From: Haloarcula sp. H-GB4
Lineage (GTDB): Archaea; Halobacteriota; Halobacteria; Halobacteriales; Haloarculaceae
Length of the DNA stretch: 64,000 bases
Assembly (NCBI RefSeq): GCF_030848575.1
Contig: NZ_JAVDDX010000002.1
Span: forward strand, 1,054,001 to 1,118,000
Direction: 5' to 3'
Shown: positions 23,615-32,321 of the stretch, in pieces
How positions within the stretch are numbered: the stretch's first letter is position 1
How the letters are laid out: each line of letters opens with the position of its first letter
Translations under genes and position numbers: made by a program
The notes under the pieces: generated by a model
What the model saw: the letters and a program-made list of their open reading frames with translations, nothing else
Told to the model about the DNA's origin: nothing
Database searches by the model: none

Positions 23615-23993
23615 AATTTGGTTCTGGAATGATCGGACGACAATGCGAACGATTCGACGGGTGAGTAACACATAAACCGGCGAGACAGTTCAATAGAATA
23701 TAACCACCTGCTAAGTCAGCCCCCTGTTACCGCCGGATCGGGAAAGTAAGACTGACCGACACTTACCCAGTATTAAATTGTTTTGCTGGTGATTAAGCTC
23801 TTGACAGAGAGGAGGCAAGATGGTCTGAGAAGGCGGAAAGCGGCCGTTGGTGTCGGTCAGTGCGAATAGCTGTGTCACCACTGGATACACATACGCCCGT
23901 CCCAGCGACCCGACCGCATCGGGCGAAGGGTGCTACCACACCCGTGGCGCCGCCCTTTCGACACCGGTTTACCCGTCGACAGTAGAGGATGCG
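23615..23993. other. 379-bp divergent intergenic region
   Basis: Promoter region between the secreted repeat protein (minus) and RNase Z (plus). TTTACC at 23968-23973 suits a leaderless RNase Z transcript. An AT-rich block near 23690-23790 (GAATATAACC; AGTATTAAATTG) could carry the minus-strand promoter and an upstream activator site. The segment around 23930-23960 can fold (GGGTG-CTACCA-CACCC nested in CGAAGGG/CCCTTTCG). No gene seen. Confidence 0.5.
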
Positions 23994-24929
23994 ATGACCA
24001 TGCGCGTGACGTTTCTCGGGACGAGTGGGGCCGTGCCGACGACCCAGCGCAACACGAGCAGCATCTTCGTCAACCGCGACGGCGATTACCTCCTCTTCGA
24101 CTGCGGCGAGGGCACACAGCGACAGATGATGCGCTTTGGCACCGGCTTCGCTATCGACCACCTGTTCGTCACGCATCTCCACGGCGACCACGTCCTCGGG
24201 ATTCCGGGGCTGCTCCAGACGTGGGATTTCAACGAGCGCGAGCGCCCCATCGCCATCCACGCACCGGCGGGCACGCGCGGGAACATCAAACAGCTCATTC
24301 AGGCCAACGGGACGACGCCTTCGTTTCCCGTCCGCATCAACGAAGTGTCGGCCGGCGACGTAGTCCTCGATCGGTCGGAGTACGAGATTCGGGCAATTGA
24401 GACGGCCCATCGCTGTGCTAGCGTTGGGTATGTCCTCGACGAGGACGACCGGAAAGGGAAGTTCGACAGGGAGAAAGCCGAGGAGGAGTTCGGCATCCCG
24501 CCGGGGCCGAAGTACTCCAAGCTCCACCGCGGTGAGGCCGTCGAACACGAAGGTGAGACTATCCAACCAGAGGCTGTCGTCGGTCCGGCCCGCCCCGGCC
24601 GGCGATTCGTCTACACCGGCGATACGCTGCCGACGGAGAACGTCATCGAGGCGAGTGAGGACGCGGACCTGCTCGTCCACGACGCTACCTTCGCCGAGGA
24701 CCGGAAAGAGCGAGCGAAGGCGACGGCGCACTCAACCGCCCGGGAAGCCGCCGACGTGGCGCGACAGGCCGGCGCGTCAACGCTGGCGCTGACCCATATT
24801 TCGACGCGCTACGCCGCGAGCGCCGACGAGCTAGTCGACGAAGCCCAGGACGCGTTCGACGGCGAGGTCGTGCTCGCCGAAGACGGGATGGAGCGCCGCG
24901 TCGAGTTCCCGGACGCGGACGAGTACTGA
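23994..24929 (+). CDS. rnz: Ribonuclease Z (tRNA 3' processing endonuclease)
   Basis: 311 residues. Metallo-beta-lactamase signature THLHGDHVLGIPGLLQT gives the zinc ligands, with upstream FLGTSGAVPTTQRNTSSI and later FVYTGDT, HDATF and LTHISTRY completing the short-form RNase Z. It removes 3' trailers from tRNA precursors, needed here because CCA is not encoded in the three tRNA genes. Start at 23994 (MTMRVTF); ATG 24000 is an equally good alternative. Confidence 0.95.
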   Translation: MTMRVTFLGTSGAVPTTQRNTSSIFVNRDGDYLLFDCGEGTQRQMMRFGTGFAIDHLFVTHLHGDHVLGIPGLLQTWDFNERERPIAIHAPAGTRGNIKQLIQANGTTPSFPVRINEVSAGDVVLDRSEYEIRAIETAHRCASVGYVLDEDDRKGKFDREKAEEEFGIPPGPKYSKLHRGEAVEHEGETIQPEAVVGPARPGRRFVYTGDTLPTENVIEASEDADLLVHDATFAEDRKERAKATAHSTAREAADVARQAGASTLALTHISTRYAASADELVDEAQDAFDGEVVLAEDGMERRVEFPDADEY

Positions 24930-24971
24930 TGAGATAGTGCAGCATTTATTCCTCGAAGCGATAACGAAGCC

Positions 24972-26045
24972 ATGACACACAGATTAGTCCACGTCGGTCT
25001 GGGGGGCCAGGGGTCCACCTGGGCAACAGACGCGATTCCGCCGAACGTTCACGACGACCGAATCGAGGTCGTCGCCGCGGTCGATACCGACCCGGAACGA
25101 CACGAACTGGCCGAGCGGGAACTCGGACTGTCGCCCGAGGAGTGCTACACCGACCTCGAAACCGCGCTCTCGGAGCGGCCGGCCGATATCTGTTCTATCG
25201 TGACACCGCCGTCGACCCACGAGGCCGTCGTGGAGACGGCACTCGCCCACGACCTGCATATCATCTCGGAGAAGCCAATTGCTGATACACTGGAAGCGTC
25301 GGTCCGTGTCGCCGAGAAGGTCGAGGAAGCCGGCAAGAAGATGGGCGTCACGATGAGCCACCGGTTCGACCGGGACAAGACGACGTTCCGCCGGGCCGTC
25401 GAGGAAGCCGGCGACATCGATTATCTGACGGCCCGGTACACGGGCAACGTCCGCGAGCGCGGCTTCTACGCCGACTACGTCTACGAGATGGACAATATGC
25501 TCCTGCTCGACGGCGCAATTCACCACCTCGATATCCTCGCGTCGCTGGCCGATTCGCCCTGCGAGCGGGTGTACGCCGAGACGTGGACGCCGGAGGAAGC
25601 AGACTACGACGGTGACTGCAGCGGCCTCGTGACGCTACACTTCGCCGACGGGACCCGCGCCCAGTACGAGGGCAGTTACGCCAACGCGACGACGCTGAAC
25701 GGCTGGGGACACGAACAGTTCCGCGCCGAGTGTTCGGATCAGACGGTCCTCCTCGACCGCCGCGATGTCGAGCGGTTCCATGCCGACGCGTACGACACCG
25801 GAAACTTCGAGAGCATCGGCAAGGGCGACGGCAAGACGGTGCCGCTGGCCGAACGGCCCCACTGGAAGAACGCCTGGCTCATCGAGCAGTTCTGTGACTG
25901 GATCGACGGCGGCGAGCCGATGCCGACGAACGTCGACAGCGTCCTCCAGTCGATGGCCATCGTCTTCGCCGCCATCGAGAGCAGCGAGACCGGCGAGGCC
26001 GTTGACGTGCAGGCGCTGCTCGACGACGCCCGCGCGAACGCCTGA
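24972..26045 (+). CDS. Gfo/Idh/MocA-family oxidoreductase
   Basis: 357 residues. NAD(P)-binding VHVGLGGQGSTWA at the N-terminus, the family EKP motif in ISEKPIADT, and a C-terminal alpha/beta dimerisation domain with LDGAIHHLDIL carrying the expected catalytic His region. Likely acts on a sugar or inositol derivative; substrate not predictable. A TATA-like ATTTATTCC about 30 nt upstream supports a separate promoter after rnz. Confidence 0.9.
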   Translation: MTHRLVHVGLGGQGSTWATDAIPPNVHDDRIEVVAAVDTDPERHELAERELGLSPEECYTDLETALSERPADICSIVTPPSTHEAVVETALAHDLHIISEKPIADTLEASVRVAEKVEEAGKKMGVTMSHRFDRDKTTFRRAVEEAGDIDYLTARYTGNVRERGFYADYVYEMDNMLLLDGAIHHLDILASLADSPCERVYAETWTPEEADYDGDCSGLVTLHFADGTRAQYEGSYANATTLNGWGHEQFRAECSDQTVLLDRRDVERFHADAYDTGNFESIGKGDGKTVPLAERPHWKNAWLIEQFCDWIDGGEPMPTNVDSVLQSMAIVFAAIESSETGEAVDVQALLDDARANA

Positions 26046-26054
26046 TTTCAGGCG

Positions 26055-26666
26055 CTACGCCGATTCACCCCGGAACACGTCACCGCGGGGCTCGTACTCC
26101 ATCTCATCACAGACAGTTTCGGCCACATCCGCGCCCCACTCGCGTTCGACGAGGTGGACGGCGAGGTCTAGCCCGGACGTGACACCGCCACAGGTTAGAA
26201 CATCGCCGTCGTCGACGACCCGGGCGTCAACCACCGTCGCATCGGTCGCTCGCAGGTCCTCGATTGCGCCGCCATGTGTCACTGCGGGTCGACCCTTGAG
26301 CAAGCCGGCCCGGGAGAGAACCATCCCGCCGGTACAGACGCCGGCGACAGTCGTACCTCGGTCGTGTGCCGCTGCGACAGCGTCGGGCAGGTCCCCGCGT
26401 TCGGTCTCCGTCCAGACGCCGGCCTCGCTTCGGTCGTTCCACCCGCCGCCGGCCACGACAAGCAGGTCTGGGGTCACGTCGGCGAGCGGGCCGTCGGGTT
26501 CGACCCGGAGTCCGTGGCTCGCAGTGACCGTGTCCGACTCGCTCACCGAGCGAAGCGTCACATCCCACGATGCGCCAAAGCGCGCCGCGTTCTCGAACAC
26601 CTCGTAGGGCCCGATGGCGTCCAGTTCGTCGAACCCGTCGAAACAGGCGATTGCAACAGTGTCCAT
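26055..26666 (-). CDS. DJ-1/PfpI family protein
   Basis: 203 residues. VAIACFDGFDELDAIGPYEVF at the N-terminus and AGVCTGGMVLSRAGLL with nucleophile-elbow Cys111 are typical of the DJ-1/PfpI (ThiJ) class I glutaminase-like fold; the isonitrile-hydratase/AraC-associated subgroup is the best match by eye. Converges with the oxidoreductase upstream gene (9 bp between stops). Substrate unknown. ATG 26672 is an alternative start. Confidence 0.88.
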   Translation of the reverse strand: MDTVAIACFDGFDELDAIGPYEVFENAARFGASWDVTLRSVSESDTVTASHGLRVEPDGPLADVTPDLLVVAGGGWNDRSEAGVWTETERGDLPDAVAAAHDRGTTVAGVCTGGMVLSRAGLLKGRPAVTHGGAIEDLRATDATVVDARVVDDGDVLTCGGVTSGLDLAVHLVEREWGADVAETVCDEMEYEPRGDVFRGESA

Positions 26667-26774
26667 GCCCATAACACGGCTGACAGCGAGAAATAGCCCG
26701 GTGGCTTCGAGGGACTCGGTACCACCTGACAGGTATTCGGAGTGTTCTTTGGGAGCGACGCCGAGCGAATAGGT

Positions 26775-27653
26775 ATGTCCCACCCGTTTCACATCGTCGA
26801 CGTGTTCGCACAGGAGCGATACGCCGGGAACCAACTCGCCGTCGTGACCGACGCCGGCGACCTCCACGAGGACGAAATGCAGGCCATCGCCGCCGAGATG
26901 AACTACTCCGAGACGACGTTCGTTACTGGCGAGCCGACCGACGGTGCGTGGCCGGTCCGCATCTTCACTCCCGCCGCCGAGATACCCTTCGCCGGCCACC
27001 CGACCCTCGGAACGGCACAAGTCATCCGGGACCACCTGGCCGACGGGAACCCCGAAACAGTGACGCTGGACTTGCCCGTCGGTGAAGTCCCGGTCGAAGT
27101 GCGAGAGCGCGACGGGCGCGAAACCCTGTGGATGACGCAACAGGCCCCCGAGTTCGGCGAGCAGTTGGCCCACGAGGACCTCGCCGCCGTGCTCGGTCTG
27201 CCGGCTGACCGACTGGACCACGACTGGCCAGTCGAAATCGTCTCCACGGGGCTGGCGACGATTGTCGTCCCGGTGGCCGACCGCGAGGCGCTGGAAGCCA
27301 TCGACCTGGACCGGGACGCCTACGACGCCGTGACCGGCGACCGAGAGGCAAAGAACGTACTCGCCGTCTGCCGAGAGCCCCGAAGCGACGACAACGATCT
27401 CGCCGTCCGCGTGTTCGCGCCGTTCTACAACGTCCTGGAGGACCCCGCGACAGGCTCCTCGAACGGCTGCCTGGCCGCGTATCTCGCCCGCCACGAGATG
27501 CTCGGCAGCCCTGCCGTCGAGGCCCGTGTCGAGCAGGGCTACGAGATGGGGCGACCGTCGCTATTGCATCTCTCCACTGACGGTAGCGGCGAGGATATCA
27601 GCGTCCGGGTCGGCGGCAGCGTCGTTCCCGTCGCTCGCGGCGACCTGCTGTAA
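26775..27653 (+). CDS. PhzF-family isomerase
   Basis: 292 residues. FHIVDVFAQERYAGNQLAVV, catalytic Glu46 in NYSETTF, IFTPAAEIPFAGHPTLGTA and the second-half signature EDPATGSSNGCLAAYL are all diagnostic of PhzF. Family members catalyse epimerase or isomerase reactions on a diaminopimelate-like fold; the role in haloarchaea is not established. Divergent from the DJ-1 gene with 108 bp between, and followed by a VOC protein 59 bp downstream. Confidence 0.92.
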   Translation: MSHPFHIVDVFAQERYAGNQLAVVTDAGDLHEDEMQAIAAEMNYSETTFVTGEPTDGAWPVRIFTPAAEIPFAGHPTLGTAQVIRDHLADGNPETVTLDLPVGEVPVEVRERDGRETLWMTQQAPEFGEQLAHEDLAAVLGLPADRLDHDWPVEIVSTGLATIVVPVADREALEAIDLDRDAYDAVTGDREAKNVLAVCREPRSDDNDLAVRVFAPFYNVLEDPATGSSNGCLAAYLARHEMLGSPAVEARVEQGYEMGRPSLLHLSTDGSGEDISVRVGGSVVPVARGDLL

Positions 27654-27712
27654 GCGGCCGCGATAGCTGGGTTACCGGCACACTCATTTCGCCCCGTCCA
27701 TAACGCCGCGGC

Positions 27713-28084
27713 ATGGACCTTGCACACACCGCGATCTGCGTTTCGGACCTCGACCGAGCGATGGCATTCTACGACGCGCTGGGCTTCGAGGAGACCAACC
27801 GCTTCACGCTCGACGGCGTCGATAACGTCTACCTCGGCCGGGACGGCGACGGTGATCTGCAACTGCGCCACGACCCCGACCGGACCACCCCGGTCGCGCC
27901 GAACCGCGCCGACGTGGACCACATCGCGTTCACCGTTGATGATGTTGAGGAAACCTTCGAGACAGCCATCAACGCCGGCGCTGCGCCGGTGCTCGAACCG
28001 ACACAGATTGATGCTGCCGATGCCTTCGCCGCCTTCGTCGAGGACCCCGAAGGGTACACGCTGGAGTTCTACCGCTGGCTCTGA
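27713..28084 (+). CDS. VOC-superfamily protein (glyoxalase/lactoylglutathione-lyase-like)
   Basis: 123 residues with two beta-alpha-beta-beta-beta modules: LAHTAICVSDLDRAMAFYDALG and DVDHIAFTVDDVEETFETAI, ending AFVEDPEGYTLEFYRW. His4, His 64-region and the C-terminal Glu are the expected metal ligands. Possibly methylglyoxal detoxification with a thiol other than glutathione, since haloarchaea use gamma-glutamylcysteine; the substrate is an inference. Confidence 0.88.
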   Translation: MDLAHTAICVSDLDRAMAFYDALGFEETNRFTLDGVDNVYLGRDGDGDLQLRHDPDRTTPVAPNRADVDHIAFTVDDVEETFETAINAGAAPVLEPTQIDAADAFAAFVEDPEGYTLEFYRWL

Positions 28085-28117
28085 GTAACGGCATCCGTAG
28101 GAACGAGCAGGTGATGG

Positions 28118-29596
28118 TCACCCGAACAGGGAGCGAGCGCGACTGCGCCACAGCGTTGCCGTCCGGGCGGCGACGAGTCGGGCCGGTGTGGACACGGCGA
28201 CAAGGAAGCCGCCGAAGCCGACGAGACACGTCGCGGCGGCCAGGCTAGCAACGACAATCGGGGAGAGGCCGGCACGGGTGAGGCCGGCGACCGTTCCGGT
28301 CGTGAGTGCGAACGAGACGCCGAGGCCGACGGTGAGGGCTGCCGCCACCCTGGGTTCGATCGGAATCCGTCCGAAGACAGACCGGGAGTAGTAGAGGACG
28401 TACCCGAAGATGACCAGATTCATCACGGCGTATCCGGCGGCCCCGGCGACCGCTCCGAACTCCGCACCAAATATCGCTGGGACTGGAACGCTGAACACCA
28501 GTCCGTAGAGCTTCGTGCGAAAGCTCACGCTCGGTTTCCCGACACCCTCGATGGCGTGTGAGGTGAGCGTCCAGAAACCCCGAAGGATGTTCACGCCACC
28601 GACGAGCAGGACGGTCGCCGAGAAGACGGTCTCCGAACCGGCGAAGGCGATCCGCGCGACCACGTCGTGGGCGGCCAGCAAGTAGCCGAAGACAACGAAG
28701 GTGACACCCGTCCCGCCGGTGACCGCGCCGTCGAGATATGCGAGCTGCATATCGCCAGCGGAGGAATCCCCACTGACCTTCGTGAGCAGCGGGGAGGAGA
28801 GCCGCCAAGAAATCGTCGCGCCGAAGTCGGCGAACCGGTCGGCGGCCTCGTAGATGCCGACGGCCGCCGGGGTCGCGACGATGCCCAGCACGTACACCGG
28901 CATATTGTACGACAGGCGGTCGAAGACCTGGTCCGGGACACTCCACTTGGCGAAGTGCCACGCGCGTTCGGCGGCGTGTCGGCCCGGCAACGTCGGGACA
29001 ACGCCCAACGCGACGGCAACGGGGACGAGCACTGCCAGCCGAACCCCAGCGACAACGAGCAGCAAATCGCCAGCGGTCGCCAGTGTCGAGGCCAGCGCCA
29101 GCAAGATGACGAGTTGGATAGCGCTCTGCGTACTGGTAAGCCATGTTTCCACGCTCGGATAGCCGATGGCACCGACTAAACTCGTCACAATCATCGACAG
29201 CGCGACCGCGAGGGCGTACAGTCCGACAGGGGCGAGCAGTCCCGGTGACACCACCGTATTGCGGACGATGACACCGGCCAGCGCAGCCACGGCCACACCG
29301 GCGATGAGGAGATAGCCGAGGGCGAATAGCAGTGCCAGTCCGAGGTACGGGCCGACGGCTTCGCCCCGTTCGCTGCCGACCTTCTGCAGCGTCTGGCTGA
29401 TGCCCCGAATCGGGCGGAGGATGAGCGAGACCGAGATGCTGATGAAAAAATACGTGCCGGTCGCCCCGGGCGACGTGACGAATGCGTAGACGATGCCGCT
29501 GAGAACGAACAGCGTCGTCGAGAGCAACGCTCCACTGGTCGTCCGAATCGAGGAGTCCAGCAGGTCTATTTCGTCACCGTCGCGCTGTTCGACCAT
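28118..29596 (-). CDS. Polysaccharide/oligosaccharide flippase-type membrane protein
   Basis: 492 residues with about 12-14 predicted transmembrane helices, beginning MVEQRDGDEIDLLDSSIRTT. The early helices (TTLFVLSGIVYAFVTSPGAT; ISQTLQKVGSERGE) and ADRFADFG motif follow the RfbX/Wzx MATE-like flippase pattern, which moves lipid-linked sugars across the membrane for S-layer glycan or exopolysaccharide. No glycosyltransferase genes adjoin it, so its glycan is unknown. ATG 29596 chosen over an upstream in-frame start lacking family similarity. Confidence 0.88.
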   Translation of the reverse strand: MVEQRDGDEIDLLDSSIRTTSGALLSTTLFVLSGIVYAFVTSPGATGTYFFISISVSLILRPIRGISQTLQKVGSERGEAVGPYLGLALLFALGYLLIAGVAVAALAGVIVRNTVVSPGLLAPVGLYALAVALSMIVTSLVGAIGYPSVETWLTSTQSAIQLVILLALASTLATAGDLLLVVAGVRLAVLVPVAVALGVVPTLPGRHAAERAWHFAKWSVPDQVFDRLSYNMPVYVLGIVATPAAVGIYEAADRFADFGATISWRLSSPLLTKVSGDSSAGDMQLAYLDGAVTGGTGVTFVVFGYLLAAHDVVARIAFAGSETVFSATVLLVGGVNILRGFWTLTSHAIEGVGKPSVSFRTKLYGLVFSVPVPAIFGAEFGAVAGAAGYAVMNLVIFGYVLYYSRSVFGRIPIEPRVAAALTVGLGVSFALTTGTVAGLTRAGLSPIVVASLAAATCLVGFGGFLVAVSTPARLVAARTATLWRSRARSLFG

Positions 29597-29945
29597 CGAC
29601 CAAGTATCAGTGCTGGGGGCGTGAAAACGGTGGGGTGGGTCGATGGGGAGAGACGCACCGATGTGCCAGAAGCGGGCGCTCCTCACTCGCAGTCAGTCGC
29701 AGAAGACGCCCGCTCACGGTTCACTTCGTTCACCGTTTGCGTTTTCCGAGGTTCTCACGTCGTTCGAACCTCGCTACGCCAGGACAGGGATTTGAACAGA
29801 TGGTAGACGTTCCGGGCGTGTGGCCTCCACTTCGTTCGGCCGTTCCGGGGCTGCGACTACCGTGCTCAAATCCCAGTTGTCAGCGTTTCACGACTGCTGG
29901 CTCGGTCGTCGCTGTCGCTCCTCACTCGCAGTCAGTCGCAGAAGA
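29597..29945. other. Spacer between flippase and tRNA-Ser with tRNA debris and direct repeats
   Basis: 349 bp without a gene. It contains two identical 34-bp blocks, a decayed copy of tRNA-Ser, and several short inverted repeats (for example around GAGGTTCTCACGTCGTTCGAACCTC at about 29750-29774). Confidence 0.6.
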
Positions 29946-29949
29946 CGCC
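29677..29949 (+). repeat. 34-bp direct repeat flanking tRNA-Ser debris
   Basis: The 34-nt block beginning CGCTCCTCACTCGC and ending GAAGACGCC is found exactly at 29677-29710 and again at 29916-29949 (spacing 239 bp). The second copy runs into the 3' end of the intact tRNA-Ser gene (GCC of its acceptor). The decayed tRNA copy lies between the two blocks. Confidence 0.85.
29778..29850 (-). pseudogene. Decayed tRNA-Ser copy
   Basis: On the plus strand GCCAGGACAGGGATTTGAAC matches the 3' end of tRNA-Ser (GCCAGGACTGGGATTTGAAC at 29947) with one change; further on, TTCCGGGCGTGTGGCCTCC and TTCGGCCGTTCCGGGG resemble the anticodon/D-arm and 5' acceptor parts. The anticodon stem and variable arm no longer fold, so it is a pseudogene or recombination relic. 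Confidence 0.5.
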
Positions 29950-30027
29950 AGGACTGGGATTTGAACCCAGAATCCCGAAAGGGAACACGCTTTCCAGGCG
30001 TGCGCCTTACCGTTCGGCCATCCTGGC
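29946..30027 (-). tRNA. tRNA-Ser (anticodon GGA)
   Basis: 82-nt class II tRNA on the minus strand: acceptor GCCAGGA pairs with TCCTGGC plus discriminator G; D-arm GGCCGAACGGTAAGGC; anticodon stem CACGC/GCGTG around CTGGAAA (GGA); long variable arm TTCCCTTTCGGGA; T-arm CTGGGTTCAAATCCCAG. CCA not encoded. A TATA-like CTTAATCG on the minus strand near 30051-30058 is placed for its promoter. Confidence 0.96.
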
Positions 30028-30056
30028 ACGTACTTCAAGAGTGCGAGGGCGGGCGA

Positions 30057-30260
30057 TTAAGGGCTTTCGTTTCCGAACAGCCGGGGTTGCATACGGTATG
30101 AGGCGAGCGTCGCCCCGACACCGACGGCGACAGCGACACCAGCTTTGGCCGATATCGACACCGGCGTCCCGGCCAGCAGTTCGTAGCCCTGGATGAGAAC
30201 CAGAAACGCGAGGGTCCCAACGACGCCCCACAGAAGGCTACCCTTCGTTCGTGGGTCCAT
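30057..30260 (-). CDS. Small two-TM protein
   Basis: 67 residues, MDPRTKGSLLWGVVGTLAFL with two hydrophobic helices (LLWGVVGTLAFLVLIQGYEL; SAKAGVAVAVGVGATLASY) and a short basic tail. Common as an orphan in haloarchaeal genomes; function unknown. Start ATG 30260 chosen because the extension upstream is not membrane-like. Confidence 0.7.
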   Translation of the reverse strand: MDPRTKGSLLWGVVGTLAFLVLIQGYELLAGTPVSISAKAGVAVAVGVGATLASYRMQPRLFGNESP

Positions 30261-30359
30261 CAGCTCTCCCCGCTCCGTGCTGTTGTGTCGGCAGGTACTG
30301 TACGTGCAGACCATCGCATACACAAAATGGTGGTCGCTGCGACTAAAACATCGCCGGAA

Positions 30360-30569
30360 TCAGAGCAGGAGCGTGACGAGCGCCAACACGAGGAAGATGA
30401 CGATGAGGAACTTCGCGACGCGGAAGCTCAGCCCGGCGATGCCACGGAACCCGGCAATCCCAGCGACGACGGCGAGAATCACCAAGACGACCGCGTAGTA
30501 CAACAGCCCGCCACCGGACTGCAGCGGCACGGTCACAGTCGATGGCGCAGCGAACGGGAGTGCTACCAT
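30360..30569 (-). CDS. DUF1328-type small membrane protein
   Basis: 69 residues. After a short N-terminus, LLYYAVVLVILAVVAGIAGF and GIAGLSFRVAKFLIVIFLVL match the DUF1328 pattern (two glycine-rich helices, FGGIAG-type turn) found across bacteria and haloarchaea and often stress-induced. Function unknown. Confidence 0.82.
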   Translation of the reverse strand: MVALPFAAPSTVTVPLQSGGGLLYYAVVLVILAVVAGIAGFRGIAGLSFRVAKFLIVIFLVLALVTLLL

Positions 30570-30822
30570 CCAGACCACCGGTTACGGGGATGTCGAGAGA
30601 TCTGGAGCACAGTACTAGCGTGCAGCGATGCCAGTGATGACATATACACCTGTTCCGGCCGTTGCAGCGCCAGTGTTGTGCTTGCGAGGGCGAGACAGTG
30701 TGCAGTGGAACCGGTCAGAAACGGTCCCGTTGGGTTGCGATGACGCGGGCGTTGATAGGTCAGGCCCTATTGGTCCAGCAGGGCCTTCATATGCAGGCCA
30801 TCTGGTGTCTCGGGCGGAGCAG

Positions 30823-32034
30823 TCAGACGAGCACGTCGACCTCGTACCCTTCGTCGGTGAGCGCGTCGATGAGTTCGTCGACGTGGTCGTGGCCGCGGGT
30901 CTCAAGGTCCAGTTCGACCTCGGCCGAACTCATCGCCACGTCGCGACTGGTCCGGTCGTGCTCGATGCCGTAGATGTTGACCTGCTCGCGTGACAGGACC
31001 TCGACGAGTTCTTCCAGCGCGCCGGGGCGGTCCTGAAGGACGGTTCGGATTTTGAGATAGCGACCGGTCTCGACGAGGCCGCGCATAATGACGTTGGTCA
31101 ACATGTTCAGGTCGATATTCCCGCCACACAGCGCGGGGACGATCGTCTCGTCGTCCTCGAAGTCGAACTTCTCCTCCATGACAGCAGCCAGCGCAACGGC
31201 ACCCGCGCCCTCAGCAAGCGTTTTCGAGCGCTCTAACAGCGTCGTCAGCGCGACAGCGATTTCCGAGTCTGACACCGTCACGACCTCGTCAACGCGATCG
31301 CTGATGACGTCGAACGTCTGCTCGCCGACAGTACGGGTGGCGATGCCGTCGGCGATGGTCTCGACACTATCACGCTCGATGCGGTGGCCCTTCTCCAGGG
31401 ATTCGGCCACGCTGGAGGCCCCCTCGGCTTGCACGCCGATGACGCGGATGCGTTCGTCCTTGCCTTTGAGCGCTGTGGCGATGCCGCTGATGAGCCCGCC
31501 GCCGCCGATAGGAACGACGACCGTATCAACGCCGGGGAGATCCTCGTAGATCTCCAGTCCGATGGTCCCCTGTCCCGCCATTACTTTCTCGTCGTCGAAG
31601 GCGTGGACGTAGGTTCGGCCCTCCTCGCGTTCGAGTTCGTGGGCGTGTTCGGCGGCTGCGTCGTAGTCCCGGCCGTGGAGGACCACGTTGCCGCCGTAGC
31701 TCCGGGTCGCCTTCACTTTCGAAACCGGGGCTCGTTCCGGCATCACGATCTTCGAATCAACGCCGATTCGCGTGGCGGCCAGCGCGACCCCCTGAGCGTG
31801 GTTGCCGGCACTCGCTGTGACGACACCAGCCTCCCGTTCAGCGTCTGAGAGCGACGCGATACGGTTGGTCGCACCCCGTATTTTGAACGACCCCGTGCGC
31901 TGGAACAGTTCGAGTTTGAGATGGATATCCGCGCCCGTCATCGCGGAAAACGTGTGCGAGTAATCAAGCGGTGTGTGTCTGGCCGTCTCGGAGACGGTGT
32001 CCTGTGCCGCGAGGACATCCTCAAATGAGAGCAT
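30823..32034 (-). CDS. ilvA: Threonine ammonia-lyase (threonine deaminase) with ACT domain
   Basis: 403 residues, fold type II PLP enzyme. The Schiff-base Lys51 is in TGSFKIRGATNR, the phosphate-binding loop is GGGGLISGIATAL, and a C-terminal ACT domain (about 325-403, TVLQDRPGALEELVEVLSRE) gives allosteric control. Converts threonine to 2-oxobutyrate plus ammonia, feeding isoleucine synthesis or catabolism. The single short ACT domain resembles the catabolic/TdcB-plus-ACT type rather than the two-ACT biosynthetic IlvA. Confidence 0.94.
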   Translation of the reverse strand: MLSFEDVLAAQDTVSETARHTPLDYSHTFSAMTGADIHLKLELFQRTGSFKIRGATNRIASLSDAEREAGVVTASAGNHAQGVALAATRIGVDSKIVMPERAPVSKVKATRSYGGNVVLHGRDYDAAAEHAHELEREEGRTYVHAFDDEKVMAGQGTIGLEIYEDLPGVDTVVVPIGGGGLISGIATALKGKDERIRVIGVQAEGASSVAESLEKGHRIERDSVETIADGIATRTVGEQTFDVISDRVDEVVTVSDSEIAVALTTLLERSKTLAEGAGAVALAAVMEEKFDFEDDETIVPALCGGNIDLNMLTNVIMRGLVETGRYLKIRTVLQDRPGALEELVEVLSREQVNIYGIEHDRTSRDVAMSSAEVELDLETRGHDHVDELIDALTDEGYEVDVLV

Positions 32035-32291
32035 GCGAGTGGCTATTCACCGGACCATGTTATACTGTGGGCCGACTATGCAGTCTCGGCAGATGTTACA
32101 GTTGCAACTACACGGGTAGTGGCCTGAAACGGAAAGGGGGAGCGTGTGACTGCACGCGGGAGAACGAACGCGATTGACTTAAATCCCGTCGTAGCGCGGT
32201 GAAAGTGAAAGTGCAAGACAGCATCCGGGTAGAGTTGCGCACCGCTACTGCTCGTCACAGGACGCGACCGTCGGCTAGCCGGACAGAACTG

Positions 32292-32298
32292 TTTTACA
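32292..32298 (+). promoter_or_regulatory. TATA-like element of the potassium channel gene
   Basis: TTTTACA 24-30 nt upstream of ATG 32322, suited to a leaderless transcript. The 287-bp divergent region also holds an ACTTAAATCCC block near 32168-32178 that could be a second promoter. Confidence 0.45.
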
Positions 32299-32321
32299 CT
32301 CGGTATCCCAGAACGTAGTAG

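Noticed and set aside
26667..27494. N-terminal extension of the DJ-1 frame to 27494
   Set aside because: This extension is antisense to PhzF and the DJ-1 fold begins at 26666, so it is a read-through open frame.
29621..29964. Plus-strand open frames in the tRNA-Ser spacer
   Set aside because: They are arginine/serine-rich translations of repeats and tRNA relics, without starts or promoters.
31971..32177. 68-codon Cys-rich plus-strand frame (CYSCNYTGSG)
   Set aside because: Has Cys pairs but mostly overlaps the ilvA start antisense, lacks a CPxCG pattern or promoter; chance is likelier.
32080..32180. Possible small RNA or riboswitch upstream of the potassium channel
   Set aside because: Only a short GCGTG/CACGC stem is seen; no conserved riboswitch core could be recognised.
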